A DNA stretch of 24,656 bases from Clostridium sp. CAG:510 (GTDB lineage Bacteria; Bacillota; Clostridia; Lachnospirales; Lachnospiraceae), in assembly GCA_000434615.1 (NCBI GenBank), contig FR880833.1, positions 39,682-64,337 of the forward strand, read 5' to 3'. Under the pieces are notes generated by a model, which saw only the letters and a program-made list of their open reading frames with translations, was not told the DNA's origin and did not search any database. Position 1 is the first letter of the stretch; every line of letters begins with the position of its first letter. Made by a program: the position numbers and the translations under genes. Shown piece by piece: positions 15,494 through 23,770 of this stretch.

Positions 15494-16384
15494 ATGAGAC
15501 TGGGAGCATTGGAAGCGGGCGGTACCAAGATGGTATGTGCCATAGGAGATGAAAACGGAAAGATCTGGGAGCAGGTGTCCATTCCCACCACCACACCGGA
15601 GGAAACCATGCCGAAGATAGCGGACTATTTCCGGGACAAGCAGATTGACGCACTGGGAATCGCCTGCTTCGGACCGGTGGAGCTGGACAGAAACGACCCG
15701 AAATACGGGTATATTACTTCCACATCCAAGCTGGCGTGGATTGACAGCGACTTTGCGGGCAGACTGCAAAGAGAACTGCACTGTCCGGTGGGCTTTGATA
15801 CGGATGTAAACGGCTCCGTACTGGGAGAAGTCACCTTTGGGCAGGCGAAAGGCAAAAACTGCGTGCTGTACCTGACGGTGGGCACCGGCGTGGGCGGCGG
15901 CATTTACTGTAACGGCAGCCTCCTGCACGGCATGATGCATCCCGAGGCGGGACATGTGCTCATCCGCAAGAGAGCGGACGATACCTACGAGGGCAAATGC
16001 CCCTACCACAAGACCTGCCTGGAAGGACTGGCAGCAGGACCTGCCATTGAGGAACGCTGGGGCAGGAAAGCCGTGGAATTAAAGGACAGGACGGAGGTCT
16101 GGGAGCTGGAAGCCGATTATCTGGCGCAGGCCATTGTGGATTACATTATGGTCATCTCTCCGGAGATGGTGATTCTGGGCGGCGGCGTTATGCATCAGGA
16201 GCAGCTGTTCCCCTTAATCCGCAAGAAAGTAACGGAATATGTGGCAGGCTATGTGAAAACGGAAGAATTAAACGACATGGAGCATTTTATTGTACCGGCA
16301 TCGTTGCATGACGACCAGGGCATCATGGGCTGCCTGGAGCTGGCACGCAGGGAGCTGGCACGCAGGGAGCTGGCAAAAGGATAA
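15494..16384 (+). CDS. ROK family sugar kinase, fructokinase type
   Basis: The start at 15494 (MRLGALEAGGTKMVCAIGDE) is favoured by an AAAGGA site and by the family's N-terminal ATP-binding DxGGTK-like motif (EAGGTK). A longer frame from 15422 would read through the hairpin. The 296-residue protein shows TVGTGVGGGIYCNG, HPEAGHVLIRK and a zinc-site segment CPYHKTCLEGLAAGPAIEERWG, the pattern of ROK fructokinases (ScrK/GmuE type). It would phosphorylate free fructose to fructose-6-phosphate, a route separate from the PTS. ATP-motif VILGGGVMHQ is near the end. The C-terminus ends in a repeated ELARR. Mannose or another hexose is also possible as substrate. Confidence 0.87.
   Translation: MRLGALEAGGTKMVCAIGDENGKIWEQVSIPTTTPEETMPKIADYFRDKQIDALGIACFGPVELDRNDPKYGYITSTSKLAWIDSDFAGRLQRELHCPVGFDTDVNGSVLGEVTFGQAKGKNCVLYLTVGTGVGGGIYCNGSLLHGMMHPEAGHVLIRKRADDTYEGKCPYHKTCLEGLAAGPAIEERWGRKAVELKDRTEVWELEADYLAQAIVDYIMVISPEMVILGGGVMHQEQLFPLIRKKVTEYVAGYVKTEELNDMEHFIVPASLHDDQGIMGCLELARRELARRELAKG
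16337..16380 (+). repeat. 15-nt tandem repeat inside the 3' end of the ROK kinase gene
   Basis: GAGCTGGCACGCAGG occurs at 16337-16351 and 16352-16366, and a third, shortened copy (GAGCTGGCAAAAGG) ends at 16380. It encodes ELARR-ELARR-ELAKG. The copies are identical at the DNA level, which points to recent slippage duplication. Confidence 0.9.
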
Positions 16385-16436
16385 GCCGAAACAAAAGCAG
16401 TAGATGCAAAGCAGGCTTGGAAAGGTATGAGGAAAC

Positions 16437-17996
16437 ATGAGCAGTAGTACATACGAAGGACGGAAAAAAACAAAAAACGGTGTGAAGAGGCTGATATTTT
16501 CGGCAGTGTCGATTTTGCTGCAGCTGGCTTTCTTTGTCATACTGTTCACCAGACTAAACCGCTATGCGGAAGTAATTGACATATCTACCAGACTGCTGGC
16601 AGTGGTGCTGGTACTGAAAATTTACGGCAAACATACCACATCTTCCATGAAAACCCCGTGGATCATCCTGATTATGCTGTTCCCGGTATTGGGTGTAGCA
16701 TTGTATCTGCTGGTGGGCTTAAACGGCAGCACCCGGGTGATGCGGGAACGCTATGCAAAGATAGACAGACAGCTTGCACCCTATCTTACATCAAAGGAAA
16801 CTCTTTTAGAGGAGCTGAAGGAGCAGAACCCGAAAGCAGGAGGGATTGCTTCTTATATTATAAATCATGCCCATTATCCGTTGTACCGGAATACGGATGT
16901 GACCTTTTATGATTACGCAGATAAGGGACTTGATGCCCAGCTTGCGGATATGCGGAAAGCGGAAAAATTTATATTTATGGAATACCATGCCATCGAGGAT
17001 GCGGAAAGCTGGCACAGAATAGAAGAGGTGCTGGTGGAACGCGTAAAGGCTGGAGTGGAAGTCAGGGTCTTCTATGACGACATGGGCTCCATCGGCTTTA
17101 TCAATACCGGCTTTGTAAAGAAAATGAGGGCGCTTGGCATAGAATGCCGTGTATTCAATCCGTTCTTTCCGGGCTTCAATGTGTTCCTGAATAACAGGGA
17201 CCACCGGAAAATCACGGTGATTGACGGCAGGGTCGGCTTTACCGGCGGGTACAATCTGGCAAACGAATATTTCAACGTCACTCATCCTTACGGTATGTGG
17301 AAGGATACCGGCATCCGCATAGAAGGCGATGCGGTGCACTCCCTGACCGTTTCGTTTTTAGAGATGTGGAATGCCATGAGCCGTACCGTTTCCGAGGAAC
17401 CGGAGCAGGAAAAATACCTGCAGGCGCAGCCCTACGAAGCAAAGCAGAACGGCTTTATCCAGCCCTATGCGGATATTCCCATCGACGGGGAACAGGTGGG
17501 CGAGGAAGTCTACATCAGTATCATAAACAAAGCGGAGAAGTACTGCTTCTTTATGACGCCCTACTTAATTATAACGGACGAAATGACACATGCCCTGTCG
17601 TTGGCGGCAAAAAGAGGTGTGGACGTGCGTATCATTACCCCGGGCATCCCGGACAAAAAGTTGGTGTACAGTGTCACCCGCTCCTTCTACAATTCCTTAG
17701 TGCGCAACGGTGTCAGGATTTACGAATGGACGCCGGGCTTTTTACATGCCAAAATGAGTGTGGCGGACGACCGCATGGCGACCTGCGGCACCATAAACTT
17801 AGATTACCGGAGCCTGTACCACCACTTTGAAAACGGCTGCTTTATGGCGGATTGTGAAGCCGTCACGGATATAAAAGCGGACTTTGAAAAGACCTTTACG
17901 GAATGCAGAGAGGTAACGGAGAAGTACAAAACCGGCAGAAGCGCTTCCTTACGGTTGTGGCAGTTGTTCTTAAGACTGTTTGCGGAACTGCTGTAA
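16437..17996 (+). CDS. cls: Cardiolipin synthase (phospholipase D family)
   Basis: The enzyme joins two phosphatidylglycerols into cardiolipin at the membrane. The 519-residue protein begins with two to three membrane segments (about 20-40 LIFSAVSILLQLAFFVILF, 45-65, and 75-92 WIILIMLFPVLGVALYLLVG). Two HKD motifs follow: His256-Lys258-Asp263 in HRKITVIDGRVGFTGGYN, and His437-Lys439-Asp444 in LHAKMSVADDRMATCGTINLD. Length and order fit bacterial Cls of the Firmicutes. The ribosome site is GAGGAAA, and the gene is 52 bp behind the ROK kinase. A terminator-like structure follows. Confidence 0.94.
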   Translation: MSSSTYEGRKKTKNGVKRLIFSAVSILLQLAFFVILFTRLNRYAEVIDISTRLLAVVLVLKIYGKHTTSSMKTPWIILIMLFPVLGVALYLLVGLNGSTRVMRERYAKIDRQLAPYLTSKETLLEELKEQNPKAGGIASYIINHAHYPLYRNTDVTFYDYADKGLDAQLADMRKAEKFIFMEYHAIEDAESWHRIEEVLVERVKAGVEVRVFYDDMGSIGFINTGFVKKMRALGIECRVFNPFFPGFNVFLNNRDHRKITVIDGRVGFTGGYNLANEYFNVTHPYGMWKDTGIRIEGDAVHSLTVSFLEMWNAMSRTVSEEPEQEKYLQAQPYEAKQNGFIQPYADIPIDGEQVGEEVYISIINKAEKYCFFMTPYLIITDEMTHALSLAAKRGVDVRIITPGIPDKKLVYSVTRSFYNSLVRNGVRIYEWTPGFLHAKMSVADDRMATCGTINLDYRSLYHHFENGCFMADCEAVTDIKADFEKTFTECREVTEKYKTGRSASLRLWQLFLRLFAELL

Positions 17997-18021
17997 AAGG
18001 GAAAAAATCACGGCGGAACGA

Positions 18022-18073
18022 AAAAAAGCAAGTTAATTTTTTGTTAAAAATGATACGAATATCTTGCTTTTTT
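18022..18073 (+). terminator. Probable intrinsic terminator after cls
   Basis: AAAAAAGCAAG (18022-18032) pairs perfectly with CTTGCTTTTTT (18063-18073). The stem is AT-rich and the loop is 30 nt, with a smaller A/T hairpin inside, so strength is uncertain. It separates cls from the ATP synthase operon. Confidence 0.6.
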
Positions 18074-18097
18074 GGTAAAAATTTGTCATTTTCTTAC

Positions 18098-18126
18098 TTG
18101 AAAGATTTAAGGATTAGAAGTATCAT
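18098..18126 (+). promoter_or_regulatory. Promoter of the ATP synthase operon
   Basis: -35 TTGAAA (18098-18103) and -10 TATCAT (18121-18126), each five of six to consensus, are separated by 17 bp. Transcription should begin near 18133, giving a leader of about 70 nt before atpB. Confidence 0.65.
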
Positions 18127-18151
18127 CATTAAGTCATAAAGAGAAGTTTGT

Positions 18152-18177
18152 ACATGAAGAAACCTACATATTCATGT
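18152..18177 (+). other. Small hairpin in the ATP synthase leader
   Basis: ACATGAA (18152-18158) and TTCATGT (18171-18177) are perfect inverted repeats around a 12-nt loop, between the promoter and the atpB ribosome site. It is AT-rich and only 7 bp, so it may be chance. Confidence 0.4.
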
Positions 18178-18203
18178 CGGAACAGAAAGGAGATGAATGG
18201 TAG

Positions 18204-18890
18204 ATGGAAAAACTTGCAGAGGAGCTTATGTCCCAGTTAAACTGTGATACGGCCTTTACAATCCCTGTTTTGGGAGGCATAGGAGTTTCGGAGTCGGTAG
18301 TGGTAAGCTGGATTGTTATGGCAATTCTGATTATCTTTTCATTCTGCATGACAAGAAATCTTAAAGTGGAAAATCCGGGGAAAAGACAGGTTGTCATTGA
18401 AATGTTTGTCACCGGACTGCAGAACATTGTAAAAGGCATTATCGGAGAAGAAGGCGAACGCTATGTTCCGTATCTTGTCACTGTCATGATGTACATCGGT
18501 CTGTCCAACATCATCGGACTTCTGGGAATGAAACCGCCCACAAAGGATTTAAACGTGACGGGAGCGCTGGGTCTTCTCAGTATTTTTCTTATCCAATATG
18601 CCAACATTCGTGCCAGAGGCACCAAGGGATGGCTTAAGAGCTTTGCAAAGCCGGTAGCGGTCGTAACGCCGATCAACATTCTGGAATTGTTTATCCGCCC
18701 CCTGTCTTTGTGCATGCGACTGTTCGGTAACGTTCTGGGCGCCTTCGTAGTCATGGAGCTTTTAAAGGCACTGGTACCGGTTATTATTCCTATTCCGTTC
18801 AGTTTGTATTTTGATATATTCGACGGATTTATCCAGGCATATGTATTTGTATTCCTGACATCCCTGTTCATAAAAGAAGCAGTGGAATAA
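18204..18890 (+). CDS. atpB: ATP synthase F0 subunit a
   Basis: Subunit a is the membrane stator that passes ions to the c-ring. The 228-residue protein has five to six hydrophobic segments, such as SWIVMAILIIFSFCM, the YLVTVMMYIGLSNIIGLLG segment, and YVFVFLTSLFIKEA at the C-terminus. The essential Arg is Arg172 in PLSLCMRLFGNVLGAFVVME. PPTKDLNVTGALGLLSIF is the usual segment before it. The start is 11 bp after an AAGGAG; two nearer ATGs are out of frame and give only 15-16 codons. No atpI precedes it, so it is the first gene of the operon. Confidence 0.95.
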   Translation: MEKLAEELMSQLNCDTAFTIPVLGGIGVSESVVVSWIVMAILIIFSFCMTRNLKVENPGKRQVVIEMFVTGLQNIVKGIIGEEGERYVPYLVTVMMYIGLSNIIGLLGMKPPTKDLNVTGALGLLSIFLIQYANIRARGTKGWLKSFAKPVAVVTPINILELFIRPLSLCMRLFGNVLGAFVVMELLKALVPVIIPIPFSLYFDIFDGFIQAYVFVFLTSLFIKEAVE

Positions 18891-18948
18891 ACGGCATAAA
18901 AGGCCGGAGAACAACCAACAAGAATTTAAGACAAAAAGGAGAAAAATT

Positions 18949-19173
18949 ATGAGTACACTTATTGCAATTGGTGCCGCTGTAGCGGTTTTCACAGGTATCG
19001 GAGCCGGTATCGGCATTGGTCTGGCAACAGGTAAGGCTGCAGAAGCGGTAGCAAGACAGCCGGAAGCAGACGGTAAGATTTCCAAGCTTCTGATTTTGGG
19101 ATGTTCCCTTGCGGAAGCAACCGCAATTTACGGTTTCGTTATTGCGATTCTGATTATCATGTTCTTGAAATAA
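18949..19173 (+). CDS. atpE: ATP synthase F0 subunit c
   Basis: The 74-residue proteolipid forms the rotating ring. It is a two-helix hairpin with a Gly-rich first helix (GIGAGIGIGLATGKAAEAVARQPEA) and the ion-binding Glu56 in the second (SLAEATAIYGFVIAILII). The RQPEA loop is the contact for gamma and epsilon. At positions that bind sodium in Ilyobacter/Propionigenium (Gln32, Ser66) this protein has Ile23 and Ala57, so proton coupling is more likely. It has an AAGGAG ribosome site and sits 58 bp behind atpB. Confidence 0.96.
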   Translation: MSTLIAIGAAVAVFTGIGAGIGIGLATGKAAEAVARQPEADGKISKLLILGCSLAEATAIYGFVIAILIIMFLK

Positions 19174-19194
19174 ACGGGAAGGCAGGAAAGAATT

Positions 19195-19680
19195 ATGCTT
19201 AGATTGGATATAAATCTGGTCTTCACCATTGTGAATATCGTGGTTCTTTATATCTGCATGAGACTGTTTTTATTCAAGCCTGTCAACAAAATCTTAAAGC
19301 AGAGACAGGATGCGGTACAGAAGCAGTTTGACGATGCAAAAGAGGCACAGGATAAAGCGGAAGCGCTGAAGCAGGAATACGAAGCATCCCTGACAAATGC
19401 CAGGGCAGAGTCCGACCGCATGATGGAAGAAGCAAAGAAAAAAGCAGATGCGGAATACGAGCGTGTATTAAAGAATGCAGACGAGGAAGCCGCCGCAAAG
19501 ATGCAGCAGGCAGAGGAAGCCATCAAAGTGGAGAAAGAAAAATCCATGCGCAAGATGCAGGACGAAATCAAGGATCTGGTTGTGTCCGTAGCATCCAAGG
19601 TAGTGGGCGACCAGGTTTCCGCAGAAGACAGCAGCAGATTGTATGATGATTTTATTGCAGAAATGGGTGAAAAGAAATGA
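19195..19680 (+). CDS. atpF: ATP synthase F0 subunit b
   Basis: Subunit b is the peripheral stalk. The 161-residue protein has one N-terminal membrane helix (about 7-25, NLVFTIVNIVVLYICMRLFLF), then FKPVNKILKQRQDAV and a long charged coiled coil rich in Ala, Glu and Lys (about 35-125). The C-terminal end (VVSVASKVVGDQVSAEDSSRLYDDFIAEMG) is the part that binds delta in other enzymes. It has normal length and no extra delta domain, unlike the mycobacterial b-delta fusion. Its last four bases overlap the atpA start (ATGA), so no delta gene fits between them. Confidence 0.95.
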   Translation: MLRLDINLVFTIVNIVVLYICMRLFLFKPVNKILKQRQDAVQKQFDDAKEAQDKAEALKQEYEASLTNARAESDRMMEEAKKKADAEYERVLKNADEEAAAKMQQAEEAIKVEKEKSMRKMQDEIKDLVVSVASKVVGDQVSAEDSSRLYDDFIAEMGEKK

Positions 19681-21446
19681 CACAGACATGGAATAAAGAA
19701 CATGCCGGAAACCTTTCTGCCGAGATTATCTATGTAGTACCCCCCACAGAGGAACAACTCGCAAAGATCAAGAGCTTCTTACAGGACAAGTACCGGACAA
19801 AAGACCTTACGGTATCCTTAAAAGAGGACAAAAATCTGTTGGGCGGTTTTGTCATCCGCATAGGCAGTGATGAATATGACTGGAGTATGCGCGGCAGATT
19901 GCAGCAGATTGGCAGAAAAATGATGGAAGGACCCGCCGGTGTGGACAGCATGCAGGATATCATTACCCTGCTCAAGACCGAAATCGACGAGTCGGCATTT
20001 GATACTGCCCGGCATGAAGTGGGTGTGGTTACCTGGATCGGTGACGGCATCGTAACCATAAAAGGCATTGAACATGCCATGTACGGGGAAATCGTTATCT
20101 TCGATACTGGTGTCAAGGGCATGGTGCAGGATATCCGCCGTGACGATATCGGCTGTATTCTGTTCGGACGCGACAGCGGCATGAAGGAAGGCACAAGGGT
20201 TATCCGCAGCGGCAAGAGAGCCGGTGTACCCGTGGGCGAAGGCTTCTTAGGCAGAGTTATCAACGCACTGGGCGAACCCATTGACGACAAAGGCGAAATC
20301 GTCAGCAGCGATTACCGTCCCATTGAAAACGATGCACCCGGTATTGTAGACAGACGTTCCGTTTCCGTTCCCATGGAGACCGGTATCTTAGCCATTGACT
20401 CCATGTTCCCCATCGGACGCGGACAGCGTGAGCTTATCATCGGTGACCGTCAGACCGGTAAGACCAGTATTGCCACCGATGCCATCTTAAACCAGAAGGG
20501 CAAGGATGTTATCTGCGTATACGTGGCAATCGGCCAGAAGGCATCCACCATTGCCAAACTGACACGTACCCTGGAGGCGCATGATGCCATGTCCTATACC
20601 ATTGTGGTAGCGGCAACCGCATCGGATCCCGCATCCTTACAGTATGTAGCGCCCTATGCCGGAACCTCTCTGGCAGAGTATTTTATGTATAAAGGTAAAG
20701 ACGTGCTGATTGTATACGACGATTTGTCCAAGCACGCCGTGGCATACAGAGCCCTTTCCTTACTTTTGGAGCGTTCTCCCGGACGTGAAGCGTACCCCGG
20801 AGATGTTTTCTATCTGCATTCCAGACTTTTGGAGCGTTCCGCAAGACTGACAGAGGAAGCAGGCGGCGGTTCCATTACCGCACTGCCCATTATCGAAACC
20901 CAGGCGGGCGATTTGTCCGCATATATCCCTACCAACGTAATCTCCATTACGGACGGTCAGATATTCTTGGAGAGTTCCCTGTTCTTCTCCGGTCAGCGTC
21001 CCGCAGTCAATGTCGGTCTTTCCGTATCCCGTGTAGGCGGTGCGGCGCAGACCAAGGCGATGAAGAAAGCAGCCGGAAGCATCCGTATCGACTTAGCACA
21101 GTTTCGGGAAATGGAAGTGTTTACCCAGTTCAGCTCCGATCTGGATGAGTCCACCAAGCAGCAGCTTGCTTACGGCAACGGCTTAATGGAAATCTTAAAA
21201 CAGCCCCTGGGAAGACCTCTTTCCATGGCGGAACAGGTCATTACCCTGTATGCGGCTACCCATAAGAAATTTATGGACATTCCGAAGGACAAGGTAAAGA
21301 AGTTCCAGATGAAGATGCTCGACGATATCCGTGCGGCGCATGCCGACATCTATAGGGAATTAGAAGAAGGAAAGGTTCTTACGGACGAACTGGGCGAGAG
21401 AATTCTTGCGGCAGTGGAGGAAGTAAAGAGCAGTACCGCACAGTAA
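19677..21446 (+). CDS. atpA: ATP synthase F1 subunit alpha with an N-terminal delta (OSCP) C-terminal domain
   Basis: The 589-residue protein is about 85 longer than normal alpha (about 502-507). Residues 13-82 read like the C-terminal domain of delta: SAEIIYVVPPTEEQLAKI, then DKNLLGGFVIRIGSDEYDWS and MRGRLQQIGRKM, close to the delta pattern of (L/I)GG-x-x-(I/V)R-x-G-x-x-x-D-x-S-x-RGRL. From about residue 90 it is normal alpha: a short helix (DSMQDIITLLKTEIDE), the beta-barrel (GVVTWIGDGIVTIKGIEHAMYGEIV), the Walker A GDRQTGKT at 256-263 and the Arg-finger region VGLSVSRVGGAAQ. The start overlaps atpF by 4 bp with only a weak ribosome site, so coupling is likely. No N-terminal delta domain was found in the operon. 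The alpha call is secure; the fusion is read from sequence pattern. Confidence 0.95.
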   Translation: MTQTWNKEHAGNLSAEIIYVVPPTEEQLAKIKSFLQDKYRTKDLTVSLKEDKNLLGGFVIRIGSDEYDWSMRGRLQQIGRKMMEGPAGVDSMQDIITLLKTEIDESAFDTARHEVGVVTWIGDGIVTIKGIEHAMYGEIVIFDTGVKGMVQDIRRDDIGCILFGRDSGMKEGTRVIRSGKRAGVPVGEGFLGRVINALGEPIDDKGEIVSSDYRPIENDAPGIVDRRSVSVPMETGILAIDSMFPIGRGQRELIIGDRQTGKTSIATDAILNQKGKDVICVYVAIGQKASTIAKLTRTLEAHDAMSYTIVVAATASDPASLQYVAPYAGTSLAEYFMYKGKDVLIVYDDLSKHAVAYRALSLLLERSPGREAYPGDVFYLHSRLLERSARLTEEAGGGSITALPIIETQAGDLSAYIPTNVISITDGQIFLESSLFFSGQRPAVNVGLSVSRVGGAAQTKAMKKAAGSIRIDLAQFREMEVFTQFSSDLDESTKQQLAYGNGLMEILKQPLGRPLSMAEQVITLYAATHKKFMDIPKDKVKKFQMKMLDDIRAAHADIYRELEEGKVLTDELGERILAAVEEVKSSTAQ

Positions 21447-21488
21447 AAGAGCGGGAAATCAGGCAAAAGGGAAGAAAGGTAGGAGAAT

Positions 21489-22370
21489 ATGGCAAGTACA
21501 AAGGAAATCCAGACCAGAATGCACAGCATTCAGGATACCATGAAGATTACCAATGCCATGTATATGATATCTTCCGCCAAGTTAAAAAAAGCAAAAAAGA
21601 CCCTAGACGCCGCAGATGACCATTTCTTTGCCATACAGGAGTCCATTGACAGGATTCTTAAGGACATACCGGATGTGAATACCCGGTACTTTGGCACGGA
21701 CACCCCGGAAGAGAAAAAAAGGGTGGGTTATCTGGTAGTTACGGCGGACAAGGGACTGGCAGGTGCCTATAATCAGGATGTGGAGAAAAGAGTACAGAAG
21801 GAGCTGGATGCGGCCCCCCGCGCGGAGCTTTTCGTCATCGGCGAAATCGGACGTACCTTCTTTGAAAAGAAAGGCTATCACATCCACCGGCATTTTCATT
21901 ATACGGCACAAAATCCTTCCATTCACAGAGCCAGAGTGATTACGGAGGAAGTGCTTGTCAGGTACAACGAAGGCAGACTGGACGAGCTCTACATGGTTTA
22001 CACCAAGAGCAAAAACGGACTGGAAAGCGAAACGGAAATGGTGAAGCTTCTGCCCCTTCCCCAGAAGGAAGAAGTGCATGCTGCCGAAGGCGAAGAAACA
22101 CTGAAATACCTGCCCTCACCGGAGGCGGTGCTTGACAGCCTTGTACCTAACTATGTAACAGGTTATATATACGGCGCACTGGTAGAATCTTATATGTGTG
22201 AGCAGAACGACAGAATGATGGCAATGGAAGCGGCGACGGACAATGCCAAAGCCATGCTGCGTTCCCTGTCCATTGCTTACAACCGGGTAAGGCAGGCTGC
22301 CATTACCCAGGAGATTACGGAAGTTATTGCCGGAGCAAAGGCACAGAAAAGGAAGAAATCAAATGGATAA
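21489..22370 (+). CDS. atpG: ATP synthase F1 subunit gamma
   Basis: Gamma is the central rotor shaft. The 293-residue protein starts with the typical helix ASTKEIQTRMHSIQDTMKIT NAMYMISSAKL (written with a break) and ends with the C-terminal helix MMAMEAATDNAKAMLRSLSI AYNRVRQAAITQEITEVIAGA (written with a break). The middle Rossmann-like domain shows GYLVVTADKGLAGAYN. It has a clear AGGAG ribosome site, lies 42 bp behind atpA and overlaps the start of atpD by 8 bp. Confidence 0.95.
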   Translation: MASTKEIQTRMHSIQDTMKITNAMYMISSAKLKKAKKTLDAADDHFFAIQESIDRILKDIPDVNTRYFGTDTPEEKKRVGYLVVTADKGLAGAYNQDVEKRVQKELDAAPRAELFVIGEIGRTFFEKKGYHIHRHFHYTAQNPSIHRARVITEEVLVRYNEGRLDELYMVYTKSKNGLESETEMVKLLPLPQKEEVHAAEGEETLKYLPSPEAVLDSLVPNYVTGYIYGALVESYMCEQNDRMMAMEAATDNAKAMLRSLSIAYNRVRQAAITQEITEVIAGAKAQKRKKSNG

Positions 22371-23757
22371 AGGAAGAATTGTGCAGGTTTTGGGACCTGT
22401 AGTGGACGTAGAGTTTGAAACAGATAATCTTCCATACATCAAAGATGCACTTGAAGTTAACAATAACGGCAAAAAATGTGTTATGGAGGTTGCACAGCAT
22501 GTAGGACATCATACAGTCAGATGTATCATGCTTTCCTCCAGCGACGGACTTTGCAGAGATATGGAAGTCACCGCTACCGGCAGCGGCATCAAGGTGCCGG
22601 TAGGCGAAAAAACATTGGGACGTCTGTTCAATGTAACCGGTGATACCTTAGACGACGGAGAAAAGCTGGACGCAGAGGAAAAATGGGTCATTCACAGAGA
22701 GCCCCCCGCTTTCGCAGACCAGAGCCCTGCGGTGGAAATCTTAGAGACCGGCATCAAGGTCATCGACCTTTTAGCACCCTATGCAAAGGGCGGTAAAATC
22801 GGTCTGTTCGGCGGCGCCGGTGTCGGTAAGACGGTTCTTATCCAGGAGCTGATCACCAATATTGCGACCGAGCACGGCGGCTATTCCATTTTTACAGGTG
22901 TCGGAGAGCGTTCCCGTGAAGGCAATGACCTCTGGACGGAAATGAAGGAGTCGGGCGTTATTGACAAGACCGCGCTGGTGTTCGGACAGATGAACGAGCC
23001 CCCCGGAGCACGTATGCGTGTAGCCGAGACCGGACTTACCATGGCGGAATATTTCCGTGACGTGAAGCATCAGAATGTGCTTCTGTTCATTGACAATATT
23101 TTCCGTTTTGTACAGGCAGGTTCCGAGGTATCCGCTCTGCTCGGACGTATGCCCTCCGCAGTGGGCTACCAGCCCACACTGGCAACGGAATTAGGCGAGC
23201 TGCAGGAGCGTATCGCTTCCACAAAGGAAGGCTCCGTAACCTCCGTACAGGCAGTTTACGTGCCTGCGGATGACCTGACGGACCCGGCACCCGCCACCAC
23301 ATTCGCCCATCTGGATGCTACCACGGTACTTTCCAGAAAGATTGTGGAACAGGGTATTTACCCGGCGGTAGACCCTCTGGAGTCCACTTCCCGTATTCTG
23401 GAAGCGGATGTCGTAGGTGAGGAGCACTACAAAACCGCCCGTGCGGTACAGGAAATCTTACAGAAGTATTCCGAACTGCAGGATATCATTGCCATCCTCG
23501 GTATGGAAGAACTTTCTGAAGAGGATAAGATTACCGTTTACAGAGCCAGAAAGGTACAGAAGTTCTTATCCCAGCCGTTCCATGTGGCGGAAAACTTCAC
23601 CGGCATTCCCGGTAAATATGTACCCATAAAGGACACTATCCGCGGCTTTAGGGCAATCATCAACGGCGAAATGGATGAGTATCCCGAGGCGGCTTTCTTT
23701 AATGTCGGCACCATCGAAGACGTTATCGAGAAAGCAAAGCAGATGAAAGAAAATTAG
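22363..23757 (+). CDS. atpD: ATP synthase F1 subunit beta
   Basis: Beta carries the catalytic nucleotide sites. The start at 22363 (MDKGRIVQVLGPVVDVEF) matches the family and has GGAAG seven bases upstream; a longer frame from 22327 only reads gamma sequence in another phase. The 464-residue protein has Walker A GGAGVGKT at 150-157 (Lys156), VGERSREGNDLW with the catalytic Glu, VLLFIDNIFRFVQAGSEVSA (Walker B) and the DELSEED-like loop as MEELSEEDK. It overlaps atpG by 8 bp and precedes atpC by 13 bp. Confidence 0.97.
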   Translation: MDKGRIVQVLGPVVDVEFETDNLPYIKDALEVNNNGKKCVMEVAQHVGHHTVRCIMLSSSDGLCRDMEVTATGSGIKVPVGEKTLGRLFNVTGDTLDDGEKLDAEEKWVIHREPPAFADQSPAVEILETGIKVIDLLAPYAKGGKIGLFGGAGVGKTVLIQELITNIATEHGGYSIFTGVGERSREGNDLWTEMKESGVIDKTALVFGQMNEPPGARMRVAETGLTMAEYFRDVKHQNVLLFIDNIFRFVQAGSEVSALLGRMPSAVGYQPTLATELGELQERIASTKEGSVTSVQAVYVPADDLTDPAPATTFAHLDATTVLSRKIVEQGIYPAVDPLESTSRILEADVVGEEHYKTARAVQEILQKYSELQDIIAILGMEELSEEDKITVYRARKVQKFLSQPFHVAENFTGIPGKYVPIKDTIRGFRAIINGEMDEYPEAAFFNVGTIEDVIEKAKQMKEN

Positions 23758-23770
23758 GGAAGGTGACAGG

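Noticed and set aside
15308..16009. Minus-strand open frame of 233 codons
   Set aside because: It lies opposite nadE and the ROK kinase, has no ribosome site and resembles no protein; it is a mirror of high-GC codons.
18193..18245. Short upstream frames starting at 18193 and 18197 overlapping atpB
   Set aside because: They are 15-16 codons, sit too close to the ribosome site and show no sign of a leader peptide; probably chance.
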